Virus record (IMG/VR): IMGVR_UViG_3300015371_000060
Location: 1 to 49,040 of that record
From: a virus
Length of the DNA stretch: 49,040 nucleotides
Direction: 5' to 3' (one strand)
Positions within the stretch are counted from its first letter, which is position 1. Each line of letters opens with the position of its first letter. The translations under genes were made by a program, and so were the position numbers. The notes below the pieces were generated by a model that worked only from the letters and a program-made list of their open reading frames with translations, did no database searches and was not told where the DNA came from. This document shows positions 34,423 to 42,269 of the stretch, piece by piece.

Positions 34423-34758
34423 TCAAGCGGCCCCTCCAGTCGGGAAATGGGGACAGCCTTTCACGTGGGTGTAAACGACCGGCGCCTTGATGTTACGACA
34501 CATGCACATGTCAACCATCACTTTCGGCCTGGCCATCTCCGGATGACTCCACGCCTGGTAGTCCTGCCGCGGGTGGAAGCCGAGATCCCGGCCAGCCTTG
34601 CAGATCCAGCACGGGCAGGCCTGCATGTCCCAGTGCTGCGTCATGATGATCTCGATGATCTTCTGGGACTCCTCCTGGAGGACCACCACGGTGGTGGCTG
34701 TGTCCATCAACATCTGAGCCCAGGAACGGTTCTCTTCGGTGTTGTCATCAACCGTCAC
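34423..34758 (-). CDS. Cys-rich protein
   Basis: A 111-residue protein with several Cys/His groups in the second half: ACPCWICK, DMCMCRN and KGCPHF, likely zinc-binding. The N-terminal part is an acidic helix. No family is recognised. GTG start at 34758 overlaps the stop of the coiled-coil gene (GTGA). Confidence 0.65.
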   Translation of the reverse strand: MTVDDNTEENRSWAQMLMDTATTVVVLQEESQKIIEIIMTQHWDMQACPCWICKAGRDLGFHPRQDYQAWSHPEMARPKVMVDMCMCRNIKAPVVYTHVKGCPHFPTGGAA

Positions 34759-34961
34759 AGTACGAACCCTCTCAGTCCGGCGTCCTTCAGACGGGCCACG
34801 ATCTCTTGGCGCAGGCCGTCATGTCGCTCCCGCAGTGCTCGCAACTCCTCATCGAGCGCCTGATACTCCTCGATCAGTTGCTCGATGGTCTTGGAAGGTT
34901 GAGCGGCGGTCTTGGGAGGTTGCTTGGGTTGCGCGGCGACGGCCCGCCGCCTAGTAGCCAT
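34755..34961 (-). CDS. Small coiled-coil protein
   Basis: A 68-residue protein: basic Ala/Pro/Gln-rich start, then a coiled coil (IEEYQALDEELRALRERHD) and a basic end. No family is recognised. The ATG at 34961 has no strong ribosome site but lies eight bases after a TAGCCA -10 hexamer of a promoter with consensus TTGACA -35, so it is probably leaderless. Confidence 0.65.
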   Translation of the reverse strand: MATRRRAVAAQPKQPPKTAAQPSKTIEQLIEEYQALDEELRALRERHDGLRQEIVARLKDAGLRGFVL

Positions 34962-34969
34962 GTGCGCAG

Positions 34970-35010
34970 TGGCTAACAGGTCGACGGACCGTCTGTCAAT
35001 ACGGTACCCG
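34970..35010 (-). promoter_or_regulatory. GGTACCG-type leaderless promoter
   Basis: On the minus strand CGGGTACCGT (35010-35001) is followed by TTGACA (34999-34994) and, after 18 bases, TAGCCA (34975-34970), eight bases before an ATG. The block GGTACCGTA-TTGACAGAC recurs at 45297-45315, with one extra G before TTGACA. Confidence 0.62.
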
Positions 35011-35024
35011 AAGAATCAGTAGGA

Positions 35025-35780
35025 TCAGTAGGTGCTCCAGGCCCCCCAACCCGACACGTGGTAGATGTGCACCGCACAGCGGAGGTTGAAATCCGGATCG
35101 AACAGGTCCGACCGGCTCCCCCCACAGTCGTCGGCCCACATAGGCATGATCTGCATGAGTCCGGAAGCACCCGAACGGTTGTAGGCACCGGGCTGGCAGT
35201 TGGACTCTCGCCACATGAGGCGATCAACAGTTGGCCACTGAGAAGCCGTGAAGCCCGCTCGGAGTGCGTTGTCAGACCACTGTGAGCAACGCCCGCTCAG
35301 CGTTGGAGCGGACACCTGCTCGGGCTCGGGCGCTGGAGCCGGTGCTGCGGGAGCGACGTAGGCCTTCTGAGCCTGCGAGACGTCCCACCACCAGACCCCG
35401 TCGACCGGTCCAGAGTACAAACCCTGATCGATCGCCGCCTGCTGGAAGCGCTTGACAGCGTTCTCGGTCTGGAGACCGAACCAGGCATCCGATGGGCCGG
35501 GCCGGAACCCGTTCTCCCGGAGCCAGGTCTGCATGATCGCCGTCCACGGGTTGTTCCGTGTGCCATAGAGCGGCATGCCAGTCCCGAAGGGATCGGCTAC
35601 CTCCGGAGCCGCGGCGACCACAGGAGTCGCCTCGGATGAGGGTGGTTGGGGTGCCTCACCGATCATCGTGGTCGGTTGCTCAGGTGACGTCTCTTGTGCG
35701 GCAGCAGGGTTGCTGTCGTCAACAAGATTGGCGGCAAAGGCTGCACTCATGAGCACAGCGAGGATTAGCAGTCGCCTCAC
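35025..35780 (-). CDS. Secreted endolysin: peptidoglycan-binding plus transglycosylase-like domains
   Basis: A 251-residue protein. The N-terminus is a signal peptide (RRLLILAVLMSAAFAA). A Pro/Ala linker leads to a PG_binding_1-like unit (about residues 78-130; IMQTWLRENGFRPG, WFGLQTENAVKRFQ). After another linker an SLT-like domain (about 160-251) has LMWRESNCQPGAYN with catalytic Glu 192 and GASGLMQIMPMW. It would reach the wall by host secretion and cleave glycan. GTG start has AAGGAG seven bases upstream. Separate promoter at 35832-35861. It resembles host resuscitation/lysozyme-type proteins in layout. Confidence 0.85.
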   Translation of the reverse strand: MRRLLILAVLMSAAFAANLVDDSNPAAAQETSPEQPTTMIGEAPQPPSSEATPVVAAAPEVADPFGTGMPLYGTRNNPWTAIMQTWLRENGFRPGPSDAWFGLQTENAVKRFQQAAIDQGLYSGPVDGVWWWDVSQAQKAYVAPAAPAPAPEPEQVSAPTLSGRCSQWSDNALRAGFTASQWPTVDRLMWRESNCQPGAYNRSGASGLMQIMPMWADDCGGSRSDLFDPDFNLRCAVHIYHVSGWGAWSTY

Positions 35781-35831
35781 GACGGTTCTCCTTGTTGTGT
35801 TGACAAACCCGTTTCGTCACGGGATCGCAAC

Positions 35832-35861
35832 ACTCTACGGGTTCGGAATCTTGAAGGTCAA
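35832..35861 (-). promoter_or_regulatory. Promoter of the endolysin gene
   Basis: TTGACC (35861-35856), 18-base spacer containing GATTCCGAACCC, and TAGAGT (35837-35832) on the minus strand. Unlike the leaderless set, this one has a 50-base leader with a ribosome site. It overlaps the end of the upstream gene. The spacer keeps one half of the accessory operator. Confidence 0.6.
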
Positions 35862-36157
35862 GTCACGAGCGGATCTTCACCGTGCCACTCGATGACGTCC
35901 ATCGCCGTAGCAAGCCGCAGCAAGACGTTGTTGCCCAGCGAGTAGAAGCCGAAGCACACCGGGTTGATCTTCTCACCAAGATGATGGTGACAAGGGATGG
36001 CACCCATATCTCCACACTCCTTGATCATGGAAGCAACTCGCTCAGCATCGACTGGACTCTTGTTACCAAAGATGCATGTAGCACACTGCTTGCGCCGAAC
36101 GTGGACCTTGGTGCCGTCGAAGATCTGGTGCTTCTTCTTGCGCGTCACCTCAGGCAT
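35858..36157 (-). CDS. Four-Cys small protein
   Basis: A 99-residue protein with basic start (VTRKKKHQIF) and the pattern RRKQCATCIF ... IKECGDMGAIPCHHH ... NPVCFGFY. Cys and His spacing suggests one zinc site. Similar four-Cys proteins are common among actinophages but their role is unknown. The ATG at 36157 overlaps the end of the HNH gene by 13 bases; the longer frame reading into the HNH gene is a shadow. Confidence 0.72.
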   Translation of the reverse strand: MPEVTRKKKHQIFDGTKVHVRRKQCATCIFGNKSPVDAERVASMIKECGDMGAIPCHHHLGEKINPVCFGFYSLGNNVLLRLATAMDVIEWHGEDPLVT

Positions 36158-36624
36158 CCGCGGAGATGCCGACTCAGATACCCAACCCCCACAGAGCGGC
36201 CACAACGAGGACAAGGTGTTGTCACTCTTGCCCTCGATGGCCGCTGCTGATTGTTCCGGCGGTACTTCGCTTGACGACAAGCGCTGCACATCTCTCCTGG
36301 GACCTTCGGGTGCAGTCCATTGGCACACAGCGCATTGGCAGCATGATGAATCGTCCGGTGCTCAGAATCTGTAACCGGTACCAGATGTCTTAGGTTTACA
36401 CACCACTTGTTGCCGCAGGTGTGGTGGAGATCTTGTCCTTCAGGGATCGGTCCCACCAGATGTTCATACACCACACGATGTGCCATTCGGTACAGGTTCT
36501 CCTTGTTCGGACCACGCCCGACGTAGCACATGCTGTAACCAGTAACAGACTTAGCACCATCCCAAAGCCAGCAACCCCGTCCTTTGATGATTCGGTCTTC
36601 AACCGGCCTTACAGGTGGTGCCAT
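36145..36624 (-). CDS. HNH endonuclease with C-terminal zinc finger
   Basis: A 159-residue protein. The core DLHHTCGNKWCVNLRHL (about residues 65-81) carries the HNH motif: His 67/68, Asn 77 and His 80, with Cys 70 and 75. A second Cys group (GEMCSACRQ) and a C-terminal CPRCGRSV...HLRGC finger follow. This is a typical phage homing-like or accessory HNH. Homing enzymes usually stand alone as here, in a gap between unrelated genes. It could also serve in packaging, as terminase-linked HNH proteins do, but it is 4 kb from the terminase. ATG at 36624. Confidence 0.85.
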   Translation of the reverse strand: MAPPVRPVEDRIIKGRGCWLWDGAKSVTGYSMCYVGRGPNKENLYRMAHRVVYEHLVGPIPEGQDLHHTCGNKWCVNLRHLVPVTDSEHRTIHHAANALCANGLHPKVPGEMCSACRQAKYRRNNQQRPSRARVTTPCPRCGRSVGVGYLSRHLRGCLR

Positions 36625-36628
36625 CGCA

Positions 36629-37813
36629 CTACCTTATCACGGCCGTCACGTTGTGCTTCCACACCGGCTCACCATCACCCCGGATGTAGGCATCAACCCA
36701 GATCTTCCGGTGGCTCTCCAGGTTCCAGGACCCGTCCTCGTTATAGGCGGGACCGAGGGACGAGTACCACTGCATCTTCGGGTGTCCCCGCACGATCACG
36801 GCCGGGCGGCTCCAGCGGAGGCCGTCCGACTCCATGGGATGACGGTCATCGAAGCGCTGGCGCCCCTCGTAACGGCGGACGTGGATGACCTTGTACTGCT
36901 CGCCCTCCAGCGGGTGCTTCCGTAAGCGGTCGAACTGGCGCCGCTCGTGCCGCTTGGGGATCCACGGGTCACGGGGGAGGATCCGCTGCCACATCAACCG
37001 GAACAGCGACAGCAGGATGCGCCGGACCCGCTCAGCATTGGTGCCCTCGGTGTAATGCAACATCGGCCCGAACGGGACCGCCATGAGCGCCATGGGAAGC
37101 ACCTGCGGCCTGCCCCGATTGAGCCAAGCGCCTTCCTCGACCAAGTACATCCCAGCGTCATAGAGCGGCACAACTACCAGAGCACCGTGCTCCTTGGTCT
37201 GCTTGGTGACCGTCTCGACTTTCTCCGGACTGTCATCAACCAGTTTGTATTCGGCAACAATCTTCTTGTAGTCGGTGACATAGGTGCCATCCCGACCCAT
37301 GAACGCATAGGCGAACCCGGCGATCTGCATCATCTCGCGCATCGGGTCACCCACCTCGAACAGGTCGTCCTGAAGGGTGTGCTCGAACAGGATGACGCCG
37401 CCGTTGTCCGGCACGTCCGTCAGGTGGAAGAAGTCGGCGCCGAACTCCGTCTTGGAGAGGTTGTCCACGATGTGCAGCATGTCGCTGGAAACATAGGTGG
37501 TGGAGTTGTGGGCAAAGAGGGAGATCTGAGTCGCCCGGACCGCCATGCGCTCCTCTTCGTTGTATGACTTCCGAGGGTTGCGCTCAGGATCCGTGTAGGC
37601 CCGGTACAACCGAGCCACGTGGTCCTCGCCGTGGGGTGAGAGCAGCCAGTTGTACATCTTCAGGTGCGCTTCCAGCGCCTGCCCCGGCGATCGGATGGGC
37701 TTGGGCCGCGGCCGGTCCAGATCGATGACCAACGGGTCCCGATCAGGAATGGGGTAGATGACGAGGTTGTCTCCTACCACATCCAGCCGGGTGTGGAAGT
37801 CTTCTTCGGGCAC
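36629..37813 (-). CDS. Hypothetical protein, 394 residues
   Basis: A mixed alpha/beta protein. The middle part (LFEHTLQDDLFEVGDP, QIAGFAYAFMGRDGTYV) and the C-terminus RKIWVDAYIRGDGEPVWKHN look like a family present in other actinophages with unknown function. The C-terminal piece, with His/Trp and basic residues, could bind nucleic acid. GTG at 37813 is preferred over TTG at 37819, as a TAATCT -10 ends six bases before it and no ribosome site is present. Confidence 0.7.
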   Translation of the reverse strand: MPEEDFHTRLDVVGDNLVIYPIPDRDPLVIDLDRPRPKPIRSPGQALEAHLKMYNWLLSPHGEDHVARLYRAYTDPERNPRKSYNEEERMAVRATQISLFAHNSTTYVSSDMLHIVDNLSKTEFGADFFHLTDVPDNGGVILFEHTLQDDLFEVGDPMREMMQIAGFAYAFMGRDGTYVTDYKKIVAEYKLVDDSPEKVETVTKQTKEHGALVVVPLYDAGMYLVEEGAWLNRGRPQVLPMALMAVPFGPMLHYTEGTNAERVRRILLSLFRLMWQRILPRDPWIPKRHERRQFDRLRKHPLEGEQYKVIHVRRYEGRQRFDDRHPMESDGLRWSRPAVIVRGHPKMQWYSSLGPAYNEDGSWNLESHRKIWVDAYIRGDGEPVWKHNVTAVIR

Positions 37814-37819
37814 CGACAA

Positions 37820-37849
37820 AGATTACCAATGTTGTGACTTGCAACGCAA
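37820..37849 (-). promoter_or_regulatory. Divergent leaderless promoter, minus arm
   Basis: TTGCGT (37849-37844), an 18-base spacer and TAATCT (37825-37820) on the minus strand. The hexamer ends six bases before the GTG at 37813. It overlaps the plus-strand promoter of the next gene, so the two are probably controlled together. Confidence 0.5.
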
Positions 37850-37868
37850 GGCATCGGAACCCTACGAT
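37839..37868 (+). promoter_or_regulatory. Divergent leaderless promoter, plus arm
   Basis: TTGCAA (37839-37844), 18-base spacer, TACGAT (37863-37868), eight bases before the ATG at 37877. The spacer ends TCGGAACCC, one half of the GGGTTC-N-GAACCC operator. Confidence 0.6.
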
Positions 37869-37876
37869 GTGCGGCA

Positions 37877-38167
37877 ATGTACGACGAGTGCAAAGCCATC
37901 GGCCACGCCATGGACCACGTGCCCAGCGACTGGACGCCACGATGGGGCATACCGCTAACCGTGCGCTGCATGCGTTGCAGCGCCGAGCGCCGGGACATCA
38001 TCGATGCCCAGGGCAACCTGTCAAGCCGTCGCTACATCTATCCGGACGGCTACAAGGAATGGCGTGGTGACCACGTCGGCATGAAGAAGCCCCAGTACCG
38101 GCTGTGGCTTCTGGAGCAGGAGATGGCTGCGCTCACACGCAGGAACAAGCGACGGGCGGCATCATGA
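37877..38167 (+). CDS. Small Cys-pair protein, first gene of the accessory operon
   Basis: A 96-residue protein: HVPSDWTPRWGIPLTVRCMR carries the CMRC pair, followed by YPDGYKEW and a basic helical end. A similar small protein with 'Y.yPdgY' is frequent in actinophage early regions, but its role is unknown. It starts next to a predicted transcript start and lacks a ribosome site. Its stop overlaps the next start (ATGA). Confidence 0.75.
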   Translation: MYDECKAIGHAMDHVPSDWTPRWGIPLTVRCMRCSAERRDIIDAQGNLSSRRYIYPDGYKEWRGDHVGMKKPQYRLWLLEQEMAALTRRNKRRAAS

Positions 38168-38646
38168 CAGATACCAGTGACAACGGTGTGTTGACGGAAC
38201 CAACCAGGGCACAGGAGATGGCTGAGCAGATCTCCCAGCCCAAGAAGACGTACCCCTCGCAGACCAAGAAGGCCCGGTGCCCGGTCTGCAAGAAGCCGCA
38301 GTACACCCGGGACATGGGCAACCACCTCCGGCAGGTTCACAAGATCCCGGTGCCCGCCCGCCAGCGCGACGCTCACGAGTGGGCGGCGAACTGGATCAAA
38401 GAGCAGGACGCCTACAAGGATGGCCCCCGCAAGGCCCCTCCGGCCAAGGTGGCGGCACCGGCCAAGACCCCCGCACCTCCCAAGGTGCAGCATGACGTGA
38501 TTCCGACATCAGAAGACGTCACCATCGCCATCGTCCGCTCATTGTTCGACGGCGATTTCCCGATCAAGCACCTCCGGGCCATCATGCACCTGGAGACAGC
38601 CGTCAGTGACTTCCTGAAGGAGATCGCTCTTGCCCAACACACCTGA
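38164..38646 (+). CDS. C2H2 zinc-finger protein
   Basis: A 160-residue protein. ARCPVCKKPQYTRDMGNHLR and the following QVH give a C2H2 finger (Cys 39, Cys 42, His 54, His 59), suited to DNA or protein binding. Next comes an Ala/Pro/Lys-rich linker (about 90-120) and a C-terminal helical part. The ATG at 38164 is chosen by the ATGA overlap. It could be a small regulator; no family name can be given. Confidence 0.72.
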   Translation: MTDTSDNGVLTEPTRAQEMAEQISQPKKTYPSQTKKARCPVCKKPQYTRDMGNHLRQVHKIPVPARQRDAHEWAANWIKEQDAYKDGPRKAPPAKVAAPAKTPAPPKVQHDVIPTSEDVTIAIVRSLFDGDFPIKHLRAIMHLETAVSDFLKEIALAQHT

Positions 38647-39394
38647 TCCACTGGCCCGCTGTAAGACCTGTGGCAACCACAACATCAACTGCATCTGCGA
38701 GCCTGAGGTCACCACGCAATGGTGCTTCTTGGGCGAGCCCAACCTGATCGCCTCGTTTGTCTACGCCAACAGCCACCTGTACGAAGAGAGCACCCTCTTC
38801 GCCACCATCGAGTACGAGACCATGTCCATCCGCACCTCGACCGGGTCACGGATGATCTACTCCAGCCGTCCCCAGCCCGACATCCCGAGATTGGTTCCAG
38901 CAACAGCCAACTACGTCATCGTCCCGATACTGCCGCCGGAGAAGCCGGGACGTGACTTTGTGGCCAGAGCACTCCACATCGCTGAGACGAGCCGTATCCC
39001 AGACTGCTACCTACGACAGGCCAAGGATCTCTGGTACTACACCACGAGGAACGCAACAGGTACCCCGCCCTGGGTGGACCGTTCCGTACCGCCGCCTCGT
39101 GGGATGGCGAGTGGTGGTGTCGGCCACAGTGGTGTTCGAGCCGGAGGCGGTGGCAGTGGCTACTCCTTCGCGGCCAGCGGTGGTAGTGCCAACGGCTTCG
39201 TGTGGAACGGCGCTCCTGTCAAGTTCGGACCGATAGGCGGTGGTGGCGGTGGTGTCGTCAACAACGAGCCCATCACCATCATGTACGACGAGTTGGCAAC
39301 GCTGGACCCACAGGTGCTGGAGAACCTGAAGAAGATGGTCGCCAAGAAGAGCCTCGACAAGCCCATCAGCCTGAAGGACATCACCAACTCATGA
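38630..39394 (+). CDS. Hypothetical protein with Gly-rich middle
   Basis: A 254-residue protein. It opens with a Cys cluster (RCKTCGNHNINCIC). Residues 40-150 are a folded region without known family, 150-210 are Gly-rich (GGGGSGYSFAASGG) and the C-terminus is helical (ENLKKMVAKKS). TTG start at 38630 has AAGGAG seven bases upstream, so it is preferred although it overlaps the preceding gene by 17 bases. Confidence 0.7.
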   Translation: MPNTPDPLARCKTCGNHNINCICEPEVTTQWCFLGEPNLIASFVYANSHLYEESTLFATIEYETMSIRTSTGSRMIYSSRPQPDIPRLVPATANYVIVPILPPEKPGRDFVARALHIAETSRIPDCYLRQAKDLWYYTTRNATGTPPWVDRSVPPPRGMASGGVGHSGVRAGGGGSGYSFAASGGSANGFVWNGAPVKFGPIGGGGGGVVNNEPITIMYDELATLDPQVLENLKKMVAKKSLDKPISLKDITNS

Positions 39395-39696
39395 GCAAGC
39401 AAGATCCCACCTGGCACAACATCGCCGTCGCAGCCCGTGCTGCCGGTATCAACATCGACTACTTCCTGGAGGTCACCCAACAGCGCCTGGAAGATGCCTT
39501 GACCGACATCCTCGCCCAGGTACGTGGCATCCCCACGTACGAGGGCAGGCGGATCGTGCTCACCAACCCCGAGGCCAGTGGCCAACTGCGCGCTCTCGTG
39601 CAGGCAGCCCTGCAAGCGTGCTTCGGGGAGCCAGTTGCTGTATCAGCAGAGCAGTTGCGACTCCCGTTCGAGGAAGGATTCGATGAGGGTCGCTGA
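39391..39696 (+). CDS. Small helical protein
   Basis: A 101-residue protein with helices (NIAVAARAAGINIDYFLEV, QLRALVQAALQACF). The ATG at 39391 overlaps the previous stop (ATGA), which fixes the start; the open frame upstream is noncoding shadow. The pattern 'A..aGi..dyfl' may suggest a winged or helical DNA-binding fold, but not enough to name. Confidence 0.68.
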   Translation: MSKQDPTWHNIAVAARAAGINIDYFLEVTQQRLEDALTDILAQVRGIPTYEGRRIVLTNPEASGQLRALVQAALQACFGEPVAVSAEQLRLPFEEGFDEGR

Positions 39697-39757
39697 AGGA
39701 CCCAACCCACCCGGCGGCTCCAGACCCCGGCCTCCATGACCTTTCGTAGAAGGTTGC

Positions 39758-40114
39758 ATGTATGTCAAGCCACCGTTCGACCTGGAGAAGCGGGAGTGGA
39801 CCGAGAAGGCCGCTTGCATCGGCATGGATCCAGTCCTCTTCATCCCAGACTTCCCTGACGAGACTGACGGTCGCGGGATCATGCCGGATCCCGCCGCCTT
39901 CAGCGCCTGTGCCACGTGCTACTGGACACAGGCATCTGTCAACCCATGCCTGTCATGGGCCGTCCTCCATGGTGAGAACGGCCTGTGGGGCGGTGTAGTA
40001 CTCACCAAGGGGAAGAGCCGCATGCTCTCCCGAGGGGACGTCTTCCGGTCCCTCACCTACCCGGCCCGCGCCCTCGTGCGCCATCCTCCACGGGACTGGG
40101 ACACCCGTGATTGA
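39758..40114 (+). CDS. WhiB-like Fe-S transcription factor
   Basis: A 118-residue protein. Cys 20, 51, 54 and 64, a W-x-x-x-A-A-C start, DPAAFSACATC and GENGLWGG (residues 72-79) match WhiB-like regulators of actinobacteria, which bind a 4Fe-4S cluster and the main sigma factor. Between Cys 54 and Cys 64 there are nine residues instead of the usual five, an insertion. The last 30 residues are basic (RALVRHPPRDW), possibly for DNA contact. The ribosome site is AGAAGG. Phage WhiB proteins can alter host transcription or block host regulators. Confidence 0.9.
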   Translation: MYVKPPFDLEKREWTEKAACIGMDPVLFIPDFPDETDGRGIMPDPAAFSACATCYWTQASVNPCLSWAVLHGENGLWGGVVLTKGKSRMLSRGDVFRSLTYPARALVRHPPRDWDTRD

Positions 40115-40126
40115 TTCCGCTAACAT

Positions 40127-40178
40127 CATTGACATTGACGATTTGAGCCAGCACCAGAGCCTGCTGTCAATGTCAATG
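40127..40178. repeat. 13-bp perfect inverted repeat between convergent genes
   Basis: CATTGACATTGAC (40127-40139) and its exact complement (40166-40178) flank 26 bases. The arms themselves are internal direct repeats (TTGACATTGAC). It lies between the WhiB gene and a convergent gene. It may act as a two-way terminator or, since the arm also occurs singly elsewhere, as a protein-binding site. Confidence 0.72.
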
Positions 40179-40240
40179 CGTCCGGAAACAAGGTGATGTT
40201 GTCGGAAGCAACACCATATCCATCTCGACCATGAAGAGTG

Positions 40241-41017
40241 TCAATGCCGCACCTGTCGGGCACCCCAATCGGACAACCACTGCGACCGTGAGCGCTGTGG
40301 CGGCTCCATCCCCGGCAGGTGCGGCTGCTCGATCTGGTCGACGTACCTGGTCGTCTGCTTGCCACGGAGCACAGAGCGCACGAGGTTCCGCCCAGCCTTG
40401 TGCTCGTGCGGCGTGATGTCGGTAGCACCCCAGACGTACAGCGCCTCCGGCCGTTGGTACTCCGACTTCACAAACTCGTGCTCGTTGGTGACAGCAGTAG
40501 GTGCTGATGCCGGAACCACACCCTTGCGTTGGAAGTGCTGCACCATCCGGGACGAGTGTTCACTGAGATCGTCCGGTGGCTGGAGTTCCCGCCCGCGCAT
40601 GCGTGAGTCGTTGGCAGCAACACCGAGCAACGTCGGCGCGTGGATGCGCCCCTCCTTGGTGGAGAACAGCGAGTACACCACATCGTTCCCCTGGGTGTGC
40701 TCCAGGTTGAACAACCGGCCGCTCTCGTGCGGATCCTGATGGGTGTGCGAACGATAGACGTTGCTCCCCATCGGATGCTCCTTCGAGCGACGACCGCCGT
40801 ATCCGTAGATCTCCTCGGCCTGGTGCTGGGGGTACTGGATCTGTGTGACGTCATCACCATGGTGCACCTGAAGATGCGCCGCCCGCATGCCGAACACGTC
40901 CCCCCGATCGCTCTGCTCCAGATCGGTGTAGGCCGTGTAGTCAGTCGTGGGACCACCGATGAGGCCACCGGATTTCCGAGTGACCTGCACCTTGGGGAAC
41001 TGCCTGCCCATGTCCAC
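40241..41017 (-). CDS. Hypothetical minus-strand protein inside the accessory region
   Basis: A 258-residue polar, His- and Gln-rich protein (THQDPHESGRLFNLEHTQGN, VPASAPTAVTNEHEFVKSEY). No domain is recognised. The only minus-strand gene between 37.9 and 48.4 kb. Start GTG at 41017 follows a TACGCT hexamer by six bases, fitting the leaderless promoter pattern; an ATG two codons on is also possible. Its style resembles the head-region proteins at 29-30 kb, which suggests a late or virion role. Confidence 0.68.
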   Translation of the reverse strand: MDMGRQFPKVQVTRKSGGLIGGPTTDYTAYTDLEQSDRGDVFGMRAAHLQVHHGDDVTQIQYPQHQAEEIYGYGGRRSKEHPMGSNVYRSHTHQDPHESGRLFNLEHTQGNDVVYSLFSTKEGRIHAPTLLGVAANDSRMRGRELQPPDDLSEHSSRMVQHFQRKGVVPASAPTAVTNEHEFVKSEYQRPEALYVWGATDITPHEHKAGRNLVRSVLRGKQTTRYVDQIEQPHLPGMEPPQRSRSQWLSDWGARQVRH

Positions 41018-41023
41018 CGCACC

Positions 41024-41052
41024 AGCGTACGTCCTGGTAGCACCTTGGTCGA
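41024..41052 (-). promoter_or_regulatory. Candidate leaderless promoter, minus arm
   Basis: TCGACC (41052-41047), 17-base spacer, TACGCT (41029-41024) on the minus strand, six bases before GTG 41017. It overlaps the region used by the plus-strand gene at 41076. Confidence 0.4.
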
Positions 41053-41057
41053 GAACC

Positions 41058-41066
41058 TGTTAGGGT
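41058..41066 (+). promoter_or_regulatory. Extended -10 promoter
   Basis: TGTTAGGGT gives an extended -10 (TG-n-TAGGGT), with the hexamer ending nine bases before the ATG at 41076. The sequence between contains GGTACCGT, the motif of the second promoter family. No good -35 is seen. Confidence 0.45.
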
Positions 41067-41075
41067 ACCGTTCCC

Positions 41076-41495
41076 ATGCCTGCACCACTGATCGACCAAA
41101 TCGCCGTGGACCACGTGTTCCACGACTGCCTGTACCAGCCCGAGGAAGTGTCGGTCGACAAGAAGTCGCCCGAGGATGCCGTCATCGTGCAGGGCGTGAT
41201 GCACACCTTCGGCTTCCACCCGCAGCGCCTGGAGTCTCACCGGGCCGAGGTCAAGGGCTGGCTCGATGACCTTCCCGTGAAGTTCCGAGCCAGCAGCGGA
41301 GGCGGGTGGTCGTTCCTCAACCTCTGCGAGGACCGCAACGGCACCCAGTGGACCGGCTTACACTTAGCGTGTGAACAACTGATCACGATGGCCATCGGGC
41401 TGGGTCTCGGAGAGTACCCCCTACCCCGCGAACTGTGGGACGTCGCTCCCGGCGGAATGCCGTACTTCACCTACCTCGACAAGGAGCCGGTGTGA
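41076..41495 (+). CDS. Hypothetical protein
   Basis: A 139-residue protein with TFGFHPQRLESHRAEVKGWL and SSGGGWSFLNLCEDRNGTQW. This looks like a widespread actinophage family with the motif 'f..h...l......i...l..LP..F....GGGwSFL.l..d..G..W', of unknown role. The ATG is close to a predicted -10. Its stop overlaps the next GTG (GTGA). Confidence 0.75.
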   Translation: MPAPLIDQIAVDHVFHDCLYQPEEVSVDKKSPEDAVIVQGVMHTFGFHPQRLESHRAEVKGWLDDLPVKFRASSGGGWSFLNLCEDRNGTQWTGLHLACEQLITMAIGLGLGEYPLPRELWDVAPGGMPYFTYLDKEPV

Positions 41496-41941
41496 CCATC
41501 AACAGTGCCAGCATCCAGCGGATCGTCGGGGTGAAGGAGAACATGGCGAACCGCTACATGGCCTTGATCCGGCGCTCCCGGCTCTCGCCGGAGATGTTCA
41601 TCTCCCTCACCGACGAGGAGTTGTTCAACATCGCCAACTACGGGGCGAAGGCACACGAGATCACCGTGGCATTGCGAAACGAGGCCGGGACCTACCCCGA
41701 GCACGCCAAGATCGCCCGCCATCGGGACGAGCACGAGGCCATCGTCTCGTTCGTCTCGTTCCTTGATGACAGTGACACACACTCCATCTGCCATTGGAGC
41801 GGGTCGGAGTGGAAAGCCTTGGGCGAGACTGGCCTGGCCAAGTTGATCGCTGTGTACTTCGATATCGACTACAACAAGTTCCTGGACGAGAAGGACGTCA
41901 TGCTGGCCGAGATCCGGAAGGCGCACGATGATCACACATGA
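41492..41941 (+). CDS. Hypothetical helical protein
   Basis: A 149-residue protein: N-terminal helices (RYMALIRRSRLSPEMF, EELFNIANYGAKAHEIT), a middle acidic/His segment (SDTHSICHWSG) and a C-terminal helix. No family is recognised. GTG start at 41492 overlaps the previous stop. Confidence 0.7.
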   Translation: MTINSASIQRIVGVKENMANRYMALIRRSRLSPEMFISLTDEELFNIANYGAKAHEITVALRNEAGTYPEHAKIARHRDEHEAIVSFVSFLDDSDTHSICHWSGSEWKALGETGLAKLIAVYFDIDYNKFLDEKDVMLAEIRKAHDDHT

Positions 41942-42269
41942 GTACGCCGCTCTGGTTACACGCCAGCGCCAGGCATCCTTCATCGAGATGCTGTGCGGCG
42001 GCGCCTTCTTCCTGGGCTACCCGGACCGCTGGTTCGAGGAGCCCGGACCGTACTTCCGCTGCACCAAGGGCCACGTGTCACACCGTGTTCTGTTGACAGA
42101 GCACGGTGACCGGTGCCTGGCTGCCCATTGCTACAAGCAACTCATGATCACCTTTCCCGAGGACGTAGAGGAGTACGTGCCGTGGGAGCACCTGAGCGCC
42201 CAGGATCGCTGCCGCCTGCTGGCTGCCCTGGAAGGCCGATACCCTGGCGCCGAGTTGGAATCCGAGTAA
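41928..42269 (+). CDS. Small Cys/His protein
   Basis: A 113-residue protein with RCTKGHVSHRVLL and DRCLAAHCY, a likely zinc site (C..GH.......C...HC). Overlaps the previous gene by 14 bases. No family is recognised. It is the last gene before the promoter at 42255. Confidence 0.7.
   Translation: MITHEYAALVTRQRQASFIEMLCGGAFFLGYPDRWFEEPGPYFRCTKGHVSHRVLLTEHGDRCLAAHCYKQLMITFPEDVEEYVPWEHLSAQDRCRLLAALEGRYPGAELESE

Noticed and set aside
39683-39739. 18-residue frame starting MRVAEGPNPP
   Set aside because: Very short, Pro/Gly-rich, no own ribosome site beyond the gene end; more likely untranslated leader of the WhiB gene.
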